Both the position numbers and the translations under genes were made by a program. The notes beneath the pieces were generated by a model, which worked only from the letters and a program-made list of their open reading frames with translations, was not told where the DNA came from and did not search any database. Of a stretch of DNA of 64,000 nt, positions 18,639 to 27,606 are shown piece by piece. Source of the stretch: Prochlorococcus sp. AG-409-F19 (GTDB taxonomy: Bacteria; Cyanobacteriota; Cyanobacteriia; PCC-6307; Cyanobiaceae); NCBI GenBank assembly GCA_003215795.1, contig QCJV01000001.1, positions 84,548 through 148,547 on the forward strand, written 5' to 3'. Position 1 is the stretch's first letter, and every line of letters starts with the position of its first letter.

Positions 18639-19718
18639 ATGAAAGGTTCATCAGGTGAAAACAAAAGTTCAAAAGAGCAAGAACAAATACCTGTTACTAT
18701 AATAACTGGTTTTCTAGGAGCAGGAAAAACAACATTGCTGAATCATATTCTTCAAAATCAAAAAGGATTAAGAACAGCTGTTCTAGTTAATGAATTTGGT
18801 GAAATAGGTATTGATAATGATTTAATTGTTACGACAACCGAAGACATGGTTGAGTTAACTAATGGCTGTATATGTTGCACAATAAATGGGGAGTTATTTC
18901 AAGCAGTAGAAAATATAATCCAGAAAAAAAGAGAGATTGATTATATTATTGTAGAGACAACAGGTTTAGCAGACCCGCTACCAATTGCCATGACATTTGT
19001 TGGTAGCGAACTAAAAGAACGAACTCGACTTGATTCAATTATTACGGTTGTTGATGCAGAAAATTTTAATGATACTTTACTCAAAAGTGAAATTTATAAA
19101 TCTCAATTAATTAATGGTGATATTCTAGTGATAAATAAATGTGATCTTATATCAGATGAAAAAGTTAAGAGCTTGGAAGATAAGGTCTCTACCATAAAAA
19201 AAGACCCAAGAATATTAAAAAGTAAAAATGGAGAAGTTCCCCTTGCTCTTTTATTGAGTGTTGGGCTTTTTGAATCTGACAATCTTCAGCCTCAAAAAGA
19301 TTTTAAAAAGGTCTCTGAGAATATTTCAAAAGAAGATTCTGATCACAGCGATTGCGACCATGACCATGGTCATTGCCATCACGATCATCACGATCATCAC
19401 GATCATCACGATATTGAAGGATATACATCTCTTTCTTTTAAATCTGATAGGCCTTTTTCACTTAGAAAATTTCAGAACTTCCTAGACAATCAACTACCTT
19501 CTTCTGTTTATAGAGCCAAGGGAATAATGTGGTTCAATGAAAGTGAGAAAAAGTATATTTTTCATCTTGCCGGTAAGCGCTTCACAATTGATGACAACGA
19601 ATGGCTGGAAGATAGAAAAAATCAAATTGTTTTAATTGGTAAGAAGCTTGATCACGAGTTATTAAAGAAACAACTAGAATCTTGTATTGCTCATAAAGAA
19701 GGGCAAGGTTTTGGATAA
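18639..19718 (+). CDS. COG0523/CobW-family metallochaperone GTPase with His-rich tail
   Basis: G3E GTPase of the kind that delivers zinc or other metals to target proteins. Walker A GFLGAGKTT (~23-31), the family's GCICC metal motif (~76-80), and NKCD for guanine specificity (~165-168) are all visible. Between the GTPase and the C-terminal CobW_C domain is a His/Asp tract (~236-258) encoded by tandem repeats of GATCATCAC, which probably binds or stores metal. Its end overlaps the iron-type ABC permease, suggesting a joint metal response. Which metal it carries cannot be read from sequence. Confidence 0.92.
   Translation: MKGSSGENKSSKEQEQIPVTIITGFLGAGKTTLLNHILQNQKGLRTAVLVNEFGEIGIDNDLIVTTTEDMVELTNGCICCTINGELFQAVENIIQKKREIDYIIVETTGLADPLPIAMTFVGSELKERTRLDSIITVVDAENFNDTLLKSEIYKSQLINGDILVINKCDLISDEKVKSLEDKVSTIKKDPRILKSKNGEVPLALLLSVGLFESDNLQPQKDFKKVSENISKEDSDHSDCDHDHGHCHHDHHDHHDHHDIEGYTSLSFKSDRPFSLRKFQNFLDNQLPSSVYRAKGIMWFNESEKKYIFHLAGKRFTIDDNEWLEDRKNQIVLIGKKLDHELLKKQLESCIAHKEGQGFG
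19379..19412 (+). repeat. Tandem 9-bp repeats coding a His/Asp tract
   Basis: Four near-identical copies of the unit GATCATCAC (reading as Asp-His-His) encode the HDHHDHHDHHD tract in the COG0523 protein. Such repeats can vary in copy number by slippage and so change the metal-binding tail. Confidence 0.85.
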
Positions 19719-21255
19719 TAAAATATTTAGTAAGTCTAAATTAAATAGCAAATTATTATTAAATAGCATTGCTATTTTTATATGCTTGATCATACTTTTA
19801 CCTTTTGTCAATCTTTTATATGAAGCAATAACTGGTCTTAAAAATGGAGGAGTAAATCTTGGACCTGATGGATTAAAACAAATAAGAGGAACAATTTCTC
19901 TTGTTATTTTAAGCACACTAAGTGGAGCTGTATTAGGAACAACCAATGGATGGTTACTAGCAAACTGTAGATTCAAAGGAAGGAAGTACCTTAGATTCGC
20001 TCAGCTATTACCTTTAGCTACGCCTGCTTACCTCTTATCGGCAATATTAATAGATCTTGGAAGTATTTATGGCGTAAGGATTCATGGAATGGGGTGGGGC
20101 ACTTTAATTATGGCCTTAACGACTTACCCTTATGTATTCCTTTTAAGCTCAGAAAGCTTCGCAAAAGGTGGCCAACGTCAAATGGAAGCTTGCAGAAGCC
20201 TTGGGGTCAATCCGTGGGAAAGCTTCAGGAGAATAGCACTTCCGATGGCAGTGCCAGCTATCGGAGCAGGCGTTGCTCTTATGGCAATGGAAATTATAAA
20301 TGAACTTGGAGCTGTTCAACTCCTAAACATTCCAAGTATTTCAGCTGGAATTGTAGAAAATTGGATTATAAAAGGCAATCCTTCAGGGGCCATAGCACTT
20401 GCTTTTATAGCATTAATAATTGTTCTTCTTCTTGTTGCATACGAAAAAAGATTAAGAAGAAGGAGCCGAAGATGGAGCGAAGGTATTTCAGGAATGGAAG
20501 CAACTAAATGGGAACTATATGGATCACGAGCTATTCTTGCTCAATCTATATCTATATTTCCACCATTATTTACTCTTGGGATACCTATTTACTGGGCAAT
20601 AATAAATTTTGATCAAATTAAACAAGGTCTTGACATAGAGCTTTTTCAACTGACAATGAGAAGTATTTTACTTGGAATAATTGCATCAGGATTAACAGTT
20701 CTAATGGCTATTTTCACAAGTGTTTGTAAACGTTGGTCTAAAAATAAATGGATGCAATTACTTCTATTTCTATCAGGGATTGGATATGCAGTACCAGGTG
20801 CAGTGATAGCTCTTGCACTTCTTTCAACTGCAGAATTAGGATGGATTCTCCCACCATTATTGCTACTTTTATGGGGCTACTCGGACAGGTTCCTAGCTGT
20901 AGCCAAAGGTGGCCTTGATGCTGGATTTGAAAGGATTAATCCAAATATAGATGAAGCCGCAATGAATCTTGGAGAGAAGTGGGTAGGTATACTAAGAAGA
21001 GTTCATTTACCCCTGCTAAAAGGACCCTTAATAGTTGGATCTCTATTGGTATTTGTAGACACTTTAAAAGAACTTCCTCTTACTTTTATCTTAAGACCAT
21101 TTGACTTTGATACTCTTTCAGTAAGGATTTTTCAATATGCAGGTGATGAAAGAATGGCAGAATCGATTATACCTGGGCTAATAGTTCTGGGAATAGGGCT
21201 ATTAGCATCTATTGCATTAATGCCAAGCCTTGATAATAAAAGAAAATTATCTTAG
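19711..21255 (+). CDS. Iron(III)-type ABC transporter permease (two fused permease halves)
   Basis: Integral inner-membrane permease of the FbpB/HitB/FutB type, which passes ferric iron from a periplasmic binding protein to the cytoplasm. About 514 residues carry two homologous halves. Each half has an EAA loop that touches the ATPase: EACRSLGVNPWESFRRIALP and EAAMNLGEKWVGILRRVHLP. The frame also opens at TTG 19687, but TTG 19711 has a clear AAGAAGGGCAAGG upstream and gives MDNKIFSKSK, so I choose it. Either start overlaps the COG0523 gene. No ATPase or binding protein adjoins it. Confidence 0.9.
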   Translation: MDNKIFSKSKLNSKLLLNSIAIFICLIILLPFVNLLYEAITGLKNGGVNLGPDGLKQIRGTISLVILSTLSGAVLGTTNGWLLANCRFKGRKYLRFAQLLPLATPAYLLSAILIDLGSIYGVRIHGMGWGTLIMALTTYPYVFLLSSESFAKGGQRQMEACRSLGVNPWESFRRIALPMAVPAIGAGVALMAMEIINELGAVQLLNIPSISAGIVENWIIKGNPSGAIALAFIALIIVLLLVAYEKRLRRRSRRWSEGISGMEATKWELYGSRAILAQSISIFPPLFTLGIPIYWAIINFDQIKQGLDIELFQLTMRSILLGIIASGLTVLMAIFTSVCKRWSKNKWMQLLLFLSGIGYAVPGAVIALALLSTAELGWILPPLLLLLWGYSDRFLAVAKGGLDAGFERINPNIDEAAMNLGEKWVGILRRVHLPLLKGPLIVGSLLVFVDTLKELPLTFILRPFDFDTLSVRIFQYAGDERMAESIIPGLIVLGIGLLASIALMPSLDNKRKLS

Positions 21256-21451
21256 TTAAGACTTTTAAGATAAATATAGATAATTCAAACTTATGATAAG
21301 TGTCAAAATAATAGGATTAGATATATTTTTGAGAAAAGCTATTTAGGTATAAATAATAATACTTCCTAATAAAATTAATCAATATATTTATATATGCTAT
21401 TTGGCAAATAGAAATTCCAGTTTAATTTCCAGAAAACAGTCTAATAAAATA
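21256..21451. other. A+T-rich intergenic spacer between the permease and larC
   Basis: No gene is seen. The stretch sits between convergent genes. It contains a small hairpin, CTATTT-GGC-AAATAG, near 21392-21412, and a duplicated TTCCAG-type word near its end. Confidence 0.4.
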
Positions 21452-22666
21452 TTAACTACCATCTTCATCGCTAGCAAAAGTGTCTGAAGATAATATTATT
21501 TCCTTGCGAACATCATCTAATGAGATTCCCTTTGAAATACTAATTCGCGACAATTCATCGTGTTCTGCTTTTAAAGTCAATTTCCCATCCGGTCTTTGAA
21601 CTTGCTTAACAAGGACTTTCCCATACGCAGTCAAACAAGTTCCAGATCTTCGACTAAGAACCCAGCGGCCTTCAATTTTCTCTCTAACACCAAGACTTGT
21701 TCCAAATTCAAACCAAGCTAAACGTAATTTTGTTAAATCATTTGGCTTAGCCAGTACTTTTATAGAGACTCCTAAACGACCTTTTTTCATTTGTATTGAC
21801 TGTGTAATTACTTCAATTGCGCCAAGGCTCCTAAGACGATCAATTAGAAAAGATATGTCTTCGGGAGACGCGTCATCTACCCAAGATTCTTGAAGTCCTA
21901 TCTCTTCCCATTGCAAGCAATCTGACGGTCTAGATTCAAGGGTTTTCAATAAGTAAGCCCTTAGAAAATTTGGCCTATTAAGTTCTCTATGACCTAAACC
22001 AACACCAATAGAATTAATTTCGAAATAATCTGGTTTGCCAAAAGTGTTTGCCAAACCAATCATTAAGGCTATCCCAGTGGGAGTTGTCAACTCTCCAGAT
22101 GTCTTTTTGTCTGATATAAGCTTGACTTCATATTTTTGTGCCATTTGCACAACAGCAGGCACAGGAACAGGTAAAAGGCCATGGGCAGTCTCAACAAAAC
22201 CTGAACCTGCTGGAGGATAATCCCAAAAGACAATCTCAGGGGAAAGATATTCTAATGAGGAACACACTCCAATAATATCTACCAAGGAATCTATGCACCC
22301 AAGTTCATGAAAATGAACTTGATCAATATTTACGCCATGGACATAAGCTTCTGCTTCAGCAAGTAATCTAAAAATCTTCAATGCATTCTCCTTAAGGGTT
22401 CTTGTCAATGAAGAATTTTCTATCAATGCTCTAATATCAAGCCAAGTCCTATATTTTGCATCACAACAGTTTTCTTCAACTAAAACCTTTATGCCTCTTA
22501 GAGCGAAGCTTTGTGACTCTTCAACTATTAAAGAATATGAACCCTCCAAGCCCAATATCTTTAGAGGCCTATCTATTACATCAAGAGGCACGCCCAAATC
22601 AATAAAGGCAGCCAAAAGCATGTCTCCAGAAACTCCCAAAGAGCAATCAATGAAAAGATTTTTCAT
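21452..22666 (-). CDS. larC: LarC-type nickel-insertion protein (DUF111)
   Basis: In Lactobacillus, LarC is a CTP-dependent cyclometallase that inserts nickel into the pincer cofactor of lactate racemase. The 404-residue protein has the family N-terminus LFIDCSLGVSGDMLLAAFIDLGVP. Further signatures are VHFHELGCIDSLVDIIG (~121-137) and KKTSGELTTPTGIALM (~187-202). In some lactobacilli the gene is split by a programmed frameshift; here it is one continuous frame. No larB, larE or lactate-racemase-like gene is in the window, so the client enzyme is unclear. Confidence 0.9.
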   Translation of the reverse strand: MKNLFIDCSLGVSGDMLLAAFIDLGVPLDVIDRPLKILGLEGSYSLIVEESQSFALRGIKVLVEENCCDAKYRTWLDIRALIENSSLTRTLKENALKIFRLLAEAEAYVHGVNIDQVHFHELGCIDSLVDIIGVCSSLEYLSPEIVFWDYPPAGSGFVETAHGLLPVPVPAVVQMAQKYEVKLISDKKTSGELTTPTGIALMIGLANTFGKPDYFEINSIGVGLGHRELNRPNFLRAYLLKTLESRPSDCLQWEEIGLQESWVDDASPEDISFLIDRLRSLGAIEVITQSIQMKKGRLGVSIKVLAKPNDLTKLRLAWFEFGTSLGVREKIEGRWVLSRRSGTCLTAYGKVLVKQVQRPDGKLTLKAEHDELSRISISKGISLDDVRKEIILSSDTFASDEDGS

Positions 22667-22759
22667 TTAACAATAGGAATTAATTTAACCATATAGAATT
22701 AGTATTTCATTTTAATATGGTTAAATATTTTTTGTCTTCCAAAGGTTATACTTAAGTAG

Positions 22760-23401
22760 TTATCTTTTAAAAGATTTTAAATTAGATTTATTTTTTGTAT
22801 TAATTTGATCAAGAATTTGACTATCTTCTACATATAGTATTTGTCCTTTTCTTCTAACATCAAGGCTTACAAAGTTTCTCAAAAATTCCAATGGTATTTC
22901 TCCTTTTAATTTTAACTTGAAAGGGAAATTCTTCTTAGTGCTTTTTTTGGGCTTTTGTCTAATCTTAACCACTAAATCTTTAGTTTCAGGTTTAGTGTAA
23001 ATCAACTCCCCACGGATAGAGAAATAGTCATCTCCTTCATCTACCTTGTCTAAATCTTCAGTAAGAGTACTATCAGGGTTTTCATTAAGATTCAAATCAT
23101 TAGACAAGCTTCTGTCTAATGTACTTGGCTCCCAAATTCCAATAATTTGCAAATGCAGCTGTTCGGAATTACGGCATCTTGGGTAAACAACCCAAAGATG
23201 AGGAACATCAATAGACAAACACCTTTTTATTAAACCAATTGCTTTCCCAAGCACTACTGCTTCTATTTTTTCATCATTTTCATCAACTATAAGCCCCCTA
23301 GAAAAGTGGTCAAGATCTTCAGGAAGATATCTACCTCTTACAAGACCAATTGCACGGTATTGCAATCGTTCAGTCACTGGTGGAATTGGGTGATGGCGCA
23401 T
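22760..23401 (-). CDS. Conserved-looking cyanobacterial protein, function unknown
   Basis: 213 residues without membrane segments. The N-terminal half (MRHHPIPPVTERLQYRAIGLVRGRYLPEDLDHFSRGLIVDE) is basic and strand-rich. A Ser/Asp/Asn/Glu-rich linker (~105-130) divides it from a C-terminal half with ISIRGELIY-like and LVVKIRQKPKK segments, which looks like a second beta domain. The duplicated look (GLVRGRYLP and IRGELIY, both before acidic runs) suggests two related OB-like folds. It ends ~90 bp before larC on the same strand. I do not recognise a named family. Confidence 0.65.
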   Translation of the reverse strand: MRHHPIPPVTERLQYRAIGLVRGRYLPEDLDHFSRGLIVDENDEKIEAVVLGKAIGLIKRCLSIDVPHLWVVYPRCRNSEQLHLQIIGIWEPSTLDRSLSNDLNLNENPDSTLTEDLDKVDEGDDYFSIRGELIYTKPETKDLVVKIRQKPKKSTKKNFPFKLKLKGEIPLEFLRNFVSLDVRRKGQILYVEDSQILDQINTKNKSNLKSFKR

Positions 23402-23457
23402 TAGAGAAAGAATGTCCCCTGCAAGAACAATCTACTAATTTTTTCAGGACGGCTCAA

Positions 23458-23796
23458 TTATCTATCTCCTAAAACAAAAGAAGAATCGGATTGATCTTGA
23501 TCTTCAAATGCTTCTATAGCAGCATCAATTGCATCTGAAGGTGAAGTGCTATCTTTTCCTGATTCAAAACTTCTTAGAACATTCATCAACTCCATAGGAT
23601 TTGAAGGAAAAAAAGAATCATTAGACTCATCAAAAGAAGAATGTATATCTTTCTCTTTGTCAAGATCAGCTAAATCTGCCACCAATAAGAAGCCATTACT
23701 TTTCAAGGGATTACCTTGAAAGGAGAGAACCAAAGCGGGAATGAGAAACGTTGCGTAAAATATATATCTTAAGAAGAAAAAGGCTTGGTTCTTCAT
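23458..23796 (-). CDS. Small secreted or membrane-anchored protein, function unknown
   Basis: 112 residues. The first ~30 (MKNQAFFFLRYIFYATFLIPALVLSFQG) read as a signal peptide or membrane anchor. The rest is acidic and Ser/Asp-rich, with no Cys and no domain I recognise (ADLADLDKEKDIHSSF, DAIDAAIEAFEDQDQSDSS). It is divergent from xth with 59 bp between the starts. The gene upstream of it on the same strand is the xth-divergent control region; the unknown 213-residue gene follows after ~55 bp. Confidence 0.55.
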   Translation of the reverse strand: MKNQAFFFLRYIFYATFLIPALVLSFQGNPLKSNGFLLVADLADLDKEKDIHSSFDESNDSFFPSNPMELMNVLRSFESGKDSTSPSDAIDAAIEAFEDQDQSDSSFVLGDR

Positions 23797-23855
23797 CTAA
23801 GCTATTGATTAAAGCAAACTGATTCTAATCTAACTAGAACCTAAAAGGCTGAACT

Positions 23856-24686
23856 GTGTTAATTGCTACTTGGAATGTCAACTCAATTCGCACAAGGCTA
23901 TCTCAAGTAGAAGATTTCCTTGATGAAATCCAACCGGATTTACTTTGCTTACAAGAAACTAAAGTCGAGAATAAATTATTTCCCAAGACTGCTTTTGAAA
24001 AAAAAGATTATAATGTGAACATCTTTGGGCAAAAAGCCTATAACGGAGTCGCATTAATCAGCAGGTTACCTTTGGAAGATGTCCGCGAAGGCATGCAAGG
24101 TGAACTGGGAGAAGATAGTTCTTCGAATTATTTTGACCAACAAAAAAGAGTTATAAGTGCATTGATTGATGGGATTAGAGTTATAAACTTATATGTGCCT
24201 AATGGTGCATCTCTTAATTCAGAGAAATATACTTACAAGCTCAAATGGTTAGCTTCTCTAAAAAAATACCTTAAGTCTCAATCAAAAAGAGAAGAACCTT
24301 TGTGCGTATTAGGTGATTTTAATATTGCACTTGAAGAAAAAGATATTTATAAAAAAGATCGTTTTAATAATGGAATTATGGCTAGCAAGTCAGAAAGAGA
24401 ATCTTTAAAAAGTATTTTAGATGAAAGTCAGTTGGAAGATGTATTCAGGATTTTTGAACAAAGCAGTGGCCATTGGAGTTGGTGGGATTACCGAAGTGGT
24501 TCCTGGCAAAGAGATGAAGGATGGCGCATTGACCACATTTATCTAAGCACAGAGCTAATTGCTAATTCTAAAAGCTGCCTGATTTACAAAAAAGCTCGGG
24601 GTAATCCTCAGCCTAGTGACCATGCACCAGTATTACTGGACATAAATTGGCCTCCCCTGGAATTGGAAGATCCCTATTTTCTATAA
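23856..24686 (+). CDS. xth: Exodeoxyribonuclease III (AP endonuclease)
   Basis: Cuts DNA at abasic sites and trims 3' ends in base-excision repair. 276 residues with every catalytic element of the exonuclease III family: WNVNSIRTRL (~6-15), LQETKVE (metal-binding Glu, ~33-39), YVPNGA (~112-117), GDFNIA (~152-157) and SDHAPVLLDI (catalytic His, ~258-267). The start is GTG at 23856, giving MLIATWNVNSIR. The long leader of hemL begins after its end. Confidence 0.96.
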   Translation: MLIATWNVNSIRTRLSQVEDFLDEIQPDLLCLQETKVENKLFPKTAFEKKDYNVNIFGQKAYNGVALISRLPLEDVREGMQGELGEDSSSNYFDQQKRVISALIDGIRVINLYVPNGASLNSEKYTYKLKWLASLKKYLKSQSKREEPLCVLGDFNIALEEKDIYKKDRFNNGIMASKSERESLKSILDESQLEDVFRIFEQSSGHWSWWDYRSGSWQRDEGWRIDHIYLSTELIANSKSCLIYKKARGNPQPSDHAPVLLDINWPPLELEDPYFL

Positions 24687-24790
24687 AAAGTCAAAAAGGG
24701 CCATGAGCTACTCAATCAATTGCTTAAAGAAGGGGAAATTTGAGATTTTTCAGAATTCCCTCTAAAAAAATTTTAATTTTGATGATTTCT

Positions 24791-24796
24791 TATAAT
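24791..24796 (+). promoter_or_regulatory. Perfect TATAAT -10 box upstream of hemL
   Basis: TATAAT at 24791-24796, followed by G. The -35 region is A/T-rich without a clear TTGACA. The predicted start near 24803 would give a leader of about 240 nt before the hemL GTG. Confidence 0.5.
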
Positions 24797-24822
24797 GTTT
24801 TGTCAAATTATCACAGTATTAA

Positions 24823-24873
24823 GGTTTGCCTCTCAAGAGGGGTCCTGCATCCCATAGAGCAAGCCCTCAAACC
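24823..24873 (+). promoter_or_regulatory. Structured element in the hemL leader
   Basis: GGTTTG (24823-24828) pairs with CAAACC (24868-24873), and AGGG (24838-24841) with CCCT (24864-24867), so the 3' arms stack as one run. An alternative small hairpin, CCTC-TCAA-GAGG, uses bases 24829-24840 and so competes with the AGGG arm. Two exclusive shapes in a long leader are what an RNA switch would look like, but no ligand class is recognised. Confidence 0.35.
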
Positions 24874-25044
24874 CCAAAAAGCTTTCCTAGCAATGGATCC
24901 AGAGATTAAAACTTTCACAAAAAGTCAAAGCCCTGACTATCTTCCGCTCACTCGAGGTAAAGAAAAAATTAGAACTTTTAGACGTATTCGACAGTTTTAC
25001 GCCATTATGACCAACTGTGTTATCAGTCCATTTGATTAGGTGCC

Positions 25045-26343
25045 GTGACAAACGTCTTCAATACAACTAATTCCCAGGACGTCTTTGATGCCGCGAAAGA
25101 ACTGATGCCTGGCGGCGTAAGTTCTCCTGTTCGTGCATTCAAATCGGTTAATGGTGATCCCATTGTTTTTGACCGAGTCAAAGGGGCCTATTCCTGGGAC
25201 ATAGATGGGAACCGCTTCATTGACTATGTTGGAAGCTGGGGACCAGCTATCTGTGGTCATTCTCATCCTGAGGTCACTGCAGCGCTTCAAGAAGCATTGG
25301 AGAAAGGAACAAGCTTCGGAGCACCTTGTGAACTGGAGAACAAGCTCGCCGAGATGGTCATAGAGGCATTGCCAAGTGTTGAAATGGTTCGTTTTGTGAA
25401 TAGTGGTACAGAGGCTTGTATGGCTGTACTTCGTTTAATGAGAGCTTTTACTGGTAGAGACAAACTAATAAAATTCGAAGGTTGTTATCACGGCCATGCA
25501 GACATGTTCCTTGTCAAGGCAGGGTCAGGTGTTGCTACGCTTGGATTACCAGATTCTCCTGGCGTACCAAGAAGTACTACTTCAAACACACTTACTGCTC
25601 CATATAACGACTTAGAAGCAGTAAAAAAACTTTTTGCAGAAAACCCTGATGCAATTTCAGGGGTGATTCTTGAACCAATTGTTGGAAATGCAGGTTTCAT
25701 TCCTCCTGAGCCTGGCTTTTTAGAAGGGCTACGAGAATTAACTAAAGAAAATGGAGCGTTGCTAGTCTTTGATGAAGTTATGACAGGCTTTAGAATTAGC
25801 TATGGGGGAGCCCAGGAACGCTTTGGGGTTACTCCTGATCTCACAACTATGGGGAAAGTAATAGGTGGTGGTCTCCCAGTAGGAGCTTATGGAGGAAGGA
25901 AGGACATCATGTCTATGGTTGCACCAGCAGGACCTGTTTACCAAGCAGGGACATTAAGTGGGAACCCTCTGGCAATGACTGCAGGCATCAAGACCCTGGA
26001 AATTCTTAAGCAAGAAGGTACATATGAACGATTAGAAAGCATGACAAAAAGGCTAATTAATGGAATCTGTCAATCTGCCAAGGCTGCTGGATTAGCAATT
26101 AATGGAAAGAGTATTAGTGGTATGTTTGGTTTTTACCTGTGCGATGGCCCAGTCAGAAATTTTCAAGAAGCAAAACAAACAAATTCAGAATATTTCGCGA
26201 AGCTTCACAGATCTATGCTCCAGAAAGGAGTTTATTTAGCACCAAGTGCATTTGAAGCAGGGTTTATGTCCCTTGCTCACTCAGAAGATGATATTGACGC
26301 TACTTTAAAAGCTTTCAATGATAGCTTTAATGAGCTAAGCTAA
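25045..26343 (+). CDS. hemL: Glutamate-1-semialdehyde 2,1-aminomutase
   Basis: PLP enzyme that forms 5-aminolevulinate, the entry compound for heme, chlorophyll and cobalamin. 432 residues; the PLP Lys is in [16 protein letters not shown] (Lys ~271). The substrate gate region [12 protein letters not shown] and [15 protein letters not shown] (Asp that touches the pyridine N) are intact. The N-terminus is [19 protein letters not shown]. The start is GTG at 25045. A ~240-nt leader with a TATAAT box precedes it, which may be a control point for tetrapyrrole supply. Confidence 0.97.
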   Translation: MTNVFNTTNSQDVFDAAKELMPGGVSSPVRAFKSVNGDPIVFDRVKGAYSWDIDGNRFIDYVGSWGPAICGHSHPEVTAALQEALEKGTSFGAPCELENKLAEMVIEALPSVEMVRFVNSGTEACMAVLRLMRAFTGRDKLIKFEGCYHGHADMFLVKAGSGVATLGLPDSPGVPRSTTSNTLTAPYNDLEAVKKLFAENPDAISGVILEPIVGNAGFIPPEPGFLEGLRELTKENGALLVFDEVMTGFRISYGGAQERFGVTPDLTTMGKVIGGGLPVGAYGGRKDIMSMVAPAGPVYQAGTLSGNPLAMTAGIKTLEILKQEGTYERLESMTKRLINGICQSAKAAGLAINGKSISGMFGFYLCDGPVRNFQEAKQTNSEYFAKLHRSMLQKGVYLAPSAFEAGFMSLAHSEDDIDATLKAFNDSFNELS

Positions 26344-26420
26344 CGATTAACTAGGATCAATTTAACTAAAAAGAAAGAAGGATGTTTCAGCAATTTTTAG
26401 ATAATCTAACTTAGATAGTA

Positions 26421-27245
26421 TTAATTTCTTCTTCCGCCAACAATCACAGGAGTACTTGAGCCATTTGTGCCAGGCAAGGAAGGCACAACTTGAGTTTTGC
26501 CATCCCATTTGTCTAGAAATAACTTATACAACACCTGATCATCAAGACTTCTATTAAGGGTCTCATATCTCTTAGCTTCTTGTTCTGCAATTTTTACTTC
26601 GGTTTGTGCTCTAAGCAATTTTTGTTCGGCAATCTGTTTCTCCTCAATCGCAGCTCTATATTCCTCTGCAATCTCCAAGCCAGTTAAATCAAGACCCTGA
26701 ATATCAACATAATCAAATTGACTTATTTCTTCAGCCACCGTCTTCTCAACTATCGCTGATATATCGCTCCATGAGCTCGCTATTGTAACTAATTCGTATT
26801 TAGAAAAGACTGATTTCAAAGCCTTAAGCAAAGAAGGCTTAATTATACGATTATAAATTTCCCTATCGTTATAGGAAATAGTTCTAAAAACACGTCCTGC
26901 TTCACTGGGCTTCAATGCATATTTGACTGTTGCTGTAGCTGCAATAACCTGAAGGTCCTTAGTTAAAGACTCAAATTCCTCAGGCCTAACTTGGGTTTGA
27001 ACATTAAAAGGATATGTAGACTGAACAAATGGAACCTTAAAATTGAGGCCAGGACGACGAGCACCACCACTTACCTTTCCCAAGGTTGTTACAACTGAGA
27101 CCTGCCCAGCAGGGACAATAAATAAAGCTTGAGTCAGTAATAATATGCCTGTAAATGAAACTATAAGAGCAAGTGTTGCAGCTCCACCTCCGCCCCCAGA
27201 ACCTCCAGGGGTAACGTTGCGCATTGGGTTAGTCATAAAAATCAC
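26421..27245 (-). CDS. Prohibitin/SPFH-domain membrane protein
   Basis: Membrane-anchored band-7 protein that forms ring-like scaffolds; cyanobacterial members are thought to support membrane quality control. 274 residues: a Gly-rich N-terminus, a membrane helix (~24-44, LALIVSFTGILLLTQALFIV), the SPFH domain (~45-190, PAGQVSVVTTLGKVSGGARRPGLNFKVP) and a coiled coil (~190-235, EEKQIAEQKLLRAQTEVKIAEQEAKRYETL). The third Met-like start MTNPMRN is the likelier start (MIFMTNPMRN). Its C-terminus is Gly/Ser-rich. It is convergent with hemL. Confidence 0.9.
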   Translation of the reverse strand: MIFMTNPMRNVTPGGSGGGGGAATLALIVSFTGILLLTQALFIVPAGQVSVVTTLGKVSGGARRPGLNFKVPFVQSTYPFNVQTQVRPEEFESLTKDLQVIAATATVKYALKPSEAGRVFRTISYNDREIYNRIIKPSLLKALKSVFSKYELVTIASSWSDISAIVEKTVAEEISQFDYVDIQGLDLTGLEIAEEYRAAIEEKQIAEQKLLRAQTEVKIAEQEAKRYETLNRSLDDQVLYKLFLDKWDGKTQVVPSLPGTNGSSTPVIVGGRRN

Positions 27246-27324
27246 CTTCTTCTGTTAGAGCATATCTACAAAAAGTTATTTTTGTGATTAATTCAATTCA
27301 CTTAATTATGTAATCAAAATAAAA

Positions 27325-27537
27325 TCATTTCCTTAGCCTTTCTTTAATTTCTTTTAAGACTGAGAGATAAAGAGTCTCATCAATCTCTTTAACATCATAT
27401 TCAAACGGCATCAAGCCATGATGGTGTTCATGCAAAACCATCCAACACATTCTTTCAATGTCATTATTTGATTTATCCAAGGCCTCAATTGTCTTTAAAG
27501 CTAGTTGATCTATTAGGTCCAAGTCTACCGATTTCAT
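27325..27537 (-). CDS. Small protein of unknown function
   Basis: 70 residues, helical and polar, with a single His/Glu-rich patch in MCWMVLHEHHHGLMPFEYDVKEIDE. The start MKSVDLDLIDQLALKTIEALDKSNNDIER and the end LKEIKERLRK are typical of a small soluble helical protein. The HEHHH string could bind metal, but nothing else supports that. It lies ~70 bp after yajQ and ~80 bp before the SPFH gene on the same strand. Confidence 0.6.
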   Translation of the reverse strand: MKSVDLDLIDQLALKTIEALDKSNNDIERMCWMVLHEHHHGLMPFEYDVKEIDETLYLSVLKEIKERLRK

Positions 27538-27606
27538 CTACCTAATTTAGGTTACTCAAAAGCAATACCCCGATTTTATAGGATATTTACATATTAAAAA
27601 TTAACT

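Larger units (their letters stand above)
24687..25044. other. 358-bp xth-hemL interval holding a structured hemL leader
   Basis: A 99-codon frame (24740-25039) starts upstream of the best promoter here and has no convincing features, so I do not call it as a gene. The visible content is a TATAAT promoter box and, downstream of it, a compact set of pairings that would lie in the hemL leader RNA. Confidence 0.5.

Noticed and set aside
24740-25039. 99-codon open frame starting with TTG before hemL
   Set aside because: It starts upstream of the best promoter box for the region, has no domain or conserved look, and its DNA folds as a likely RNA leader. I see no strong ribosome-binding site.
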